DNA of 64,000 bases from Bacteroidales bacterium. GTDB taxonomy: Bacteria > Bacteroidota > Bacteroidia > Bacteroidales > P3. The notes under the pieces are model-generated. The model was given only the letters and a program-made list of their open reading frames with translations. It made no database searches and was not told the origin of the DNA. Of the stretch, positions 62,570 through 64,000 are shown piece by piece (within the stretch, counting starts at the first letter, position 1; each line of letters begins with the position of its first letter). Both the position numbers and the translations under genes were made by a program. The stretch lies in NCBI GenBank assembly GCA_024400495.1, contig JAKSMR010000001.1:1-64000 (forward strand). Direction: 5' to 3'.

Positions 62570-64000
62570 ATGGTAAAAATTCGCATCGGAAGATTATCGC
62601 CACAGACCAACATCTATCTGTTTCTGCTCGGCCTGTTCCTGATTGTCGTCAGCGGCTCGTTCAGCCAAGTTTTCGAAAAGCTGGGCATGGGCGGCGGCTT
62701 TGTTTCGTATAGGTATATGGATTTCGACCCCAGCCGCGCCAGCACCAACCTCCCTCTGGGCTACCAGATCGAGAACTTCGTGGTGAGCAGGATGAGCGAC
62801 TCCTACCTCTTCGGCACCATCTACTCCGTGGCCGTCTTCGTCATCTGCAGCTTCCTGATGATGCGATGCTGGATGCTGATCGGTAACGAGCGCCGTACCG
62901 CATGGCTCCCGCTCCTTTTCTGGATGCTTTGCCCGTTGGTGACCATGACGGCTGTGGACAACCTGTTGGAGATGCCTCAGACGATGTTCGTGCTTCTAGC
63001 TCTCAATATGTTGCTCCGAAGCAATATCGCCCGAGGAAAATATCATGCCGCCAGGATTAAGAATCCCGGCCCCGATGCCAAGAAGTTCCTCTACCGAAGC
63101 ATCATGTTCGACATGGCTGCCGGCCTGTCCATGCTCATGGCCTTTGTCACCAAAGGGTTCACGGGAATCTATCTCGTCCTGTTCCCGCTCGTGTGGTGGT
63201 TCTTCAACAGGAGAGAGAGCGTCAAGTATCCCTTGATGGATATTGCCGTCATCCTCCTCTCTTACCAGCTTTTCAGTCTGATCATCACAGCCATCCTTCC
63301 CCATGCCAGAGAAGATGTGAAGAGCTACATCTTCAACACGCTCATCGGCGGCTTCTTCACCCAGAAGACGGTAGAGAGCCATCTCTTCATCCTCTGGCGC
63401 CTGTTCAAGCAGATATGGCTCATGGTGCTCGTCTATGCCGTCGTGACTTTGGGTCGTATCGGCAACGGCCACATGCTGCGCCATGTGTTCTATTGGAAGA
63501 ATCTGCGAACCCTCAACCCAACCGACCTCCGCAACGCGCGCCTCGCATGGATCTTCATCGTCATGGGATTGGTAACCATGGTGCCTCTCTGCATCACCCT
63601 CAAGCAGCAGGAGTATTTCCTCATCACCCTCCTGCCCATGTTCGCCATAGGCGTGAGCTGCTATGTGAACAGCATCGCCGTCTCGCGACTCAACAACATC
63701 ACGCCCCTCATGCACGCCCTTCTCGCTTTTGTGGCAGTTCTGTCGCTTGCTGTGGGCTGTCTGATCAACCTCAACAAGGCCGTGAACATGGGCGGCTCCG
63801 ACGACTCCGTGGGCGAGATCCAACGCATCGTCCCCCATCTCGAGGATGGCGAAACTGTTACCGTAACCCCGGAGATGATGACCGACAAGGTGGCCATCTA
63901 TTACTTCCGCCGCTACAAGAACGTCCATTTCGACACCTCGTATGTCCATCCCCACATGGTGTCGATGTTCCACGATCTGAAGAACCTCCGTCTGCCGTCG
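62570..64000 (+). CDS. Multi-spanning membrane protein, GT39/ArnT-like, truncated at window end
   Basis: A frame opens with ATG at 62570 (MVKIRIGRLSPQTNIYLFLL) and stays open for 477 codons to the last base. It has about ten hydrophobic segments, including FLLGLFLIVVSGSFSQVF, MAAGLSMLMAFVTKGFTGIYLV and WIFIVMGLVTMVPLCITL. The arrangement of paired helices and a final soluble part (GEIQRIVPHLEDGETVTVTP) resembles ArnT/dolichyl-phosphate-mannose-type glycosyltransferases. The usual acidic DE motif near the N-terminus is not clear, so the family call is tentative. The gene continues past the right edge. Confidence 0.72.
   Translation, partial: MVKIRIGRLSPQTNIYLFLLGLFLIVVSGSFSQVFEKLGMGGGFVSYRYMDFDPSRASTNLPLGYQIENFVVSRMSDSYLFGTIYSVAVFVICSFLMMRCWMLIGNERRTAWLPLLFWMLCPLVTMTAVDNLLEMPQTMFVLLALNMLLRSNIARGKYHAARIKNPGPDAKKFLYRSIMFDMAAGLSMLMAFVTKGFTGIYLVLFPLVWWFFNRRESVKYPLMDIAVILLSYQLFSLIITAILPHAREDVKSYIFNTLIGGFFTQKTVESHLFILWRLFKQIWLMVLVYAVVTLGRIGNGHMLRHVFYWKNLRTLNPTDLRNARLAWIFIVMGLVTMVPLCITLKQQEYFLITLLPMFAIGVSCYVNSIAVSRLNNITPLMHALLAFVAVLSLAVGCLINLNKAVNMGGSDDSVGEIQRIVPHLEDGETVTVTPEMMTDKVAIYYFRRYKNVHFDTSYVHPHMVSMFHDLKNLRLPS

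Overview
The window comes from a member of the Bacteroidota, most likely an anaerobic Bacteroidales. The evidence is promoters of the TTG-N19/20-TAnnTTTG type, weak or absent Shine-Dalgarno sites, a Bacteroidetes-type SecA of 1098 residues, many lipoproteins and outer-membrane barrels, and two different type IX secretion (T9SS) sorting domains. HydF ([FeFe]-hydrogenase maturation) and a lysine-fermentation-type 3-keto-5-aminohexanoate cleavage enzyme point to an anaerobic fermenter. Species cannot be named from the sequence. No rRNA, tRNA or CRISPR array was seen.

Layout. 1-4006: minisatellites, a flippase and galE on the minus strand, then a WecA/WbpL-like initiating sugar-phosphate transferase on the plus strand. 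4021-10815: a 1095-residue T9SS type-B cell-surface repeat protein, a transglutaminase-like lipoprotein with a sodium symporter, and ruvC. 11033-15345: two divergent LTA-synthase-like phosphotransferases with a 178-bp transposable-looking repeat between them. 15658-20858: a Kce-type enzyme, a secreted T9SS peptidylarginine deiminase-like protein, a glycosyltransferase, TrmH and a small PepSY-like protein. 21053-31826: a surface-glycan locus with two LicD proteins, a Wzx flippase, an acyltransferase, four glycosyltransferases, a nucleotidyltransferase-decarboxylase fusion and an opine dehydrogenase-like enzyme. 32701-41653: secA, an HD hydrolase, aspA, hydF, folA and a porin-like protein. 41750-43500: a degenerate island with gene remnants and a possible structured RNA. 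43551-54860: dnaX (broken by one in-frame TAG), an antiporter, dapF, ligA, envelope proteins and a coiled-coil lipoprotein. 55022-64000: a murL/murD2-like pair, a C69 dipeptidase, a small lipoprotein, glnS and a truncated membrane protein running off the end.

How the genes fit together. Most of the window serves the envelope. The glycan locus has everything needed to make and export a repeat unit, and its last three genes suggest that a modified phosphoethanolamine group is made as a CDP derivative and transferred by LicD. The LTA-synthase-like pair could add further phospho-groups at the periplasmic face. dapF with murL/murD2 feeds peptidoglycan synthesis, apparently by the L-Glu-first route in which the UDP-MurNAc-dipeptide is epimerised after ligation.

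The most notable non-coding content is a family of short mobile elements in two sizes (178 bp and 45-46 bp), with about 20-bp terminal inverted repeats and 4-bp A/T-rich target duplications. There are also an inverted pair of an 82-bp repeat 41 kb apart, several intergenic minisatellites, and two strong promoters that lead into structured, non-coding sequence.
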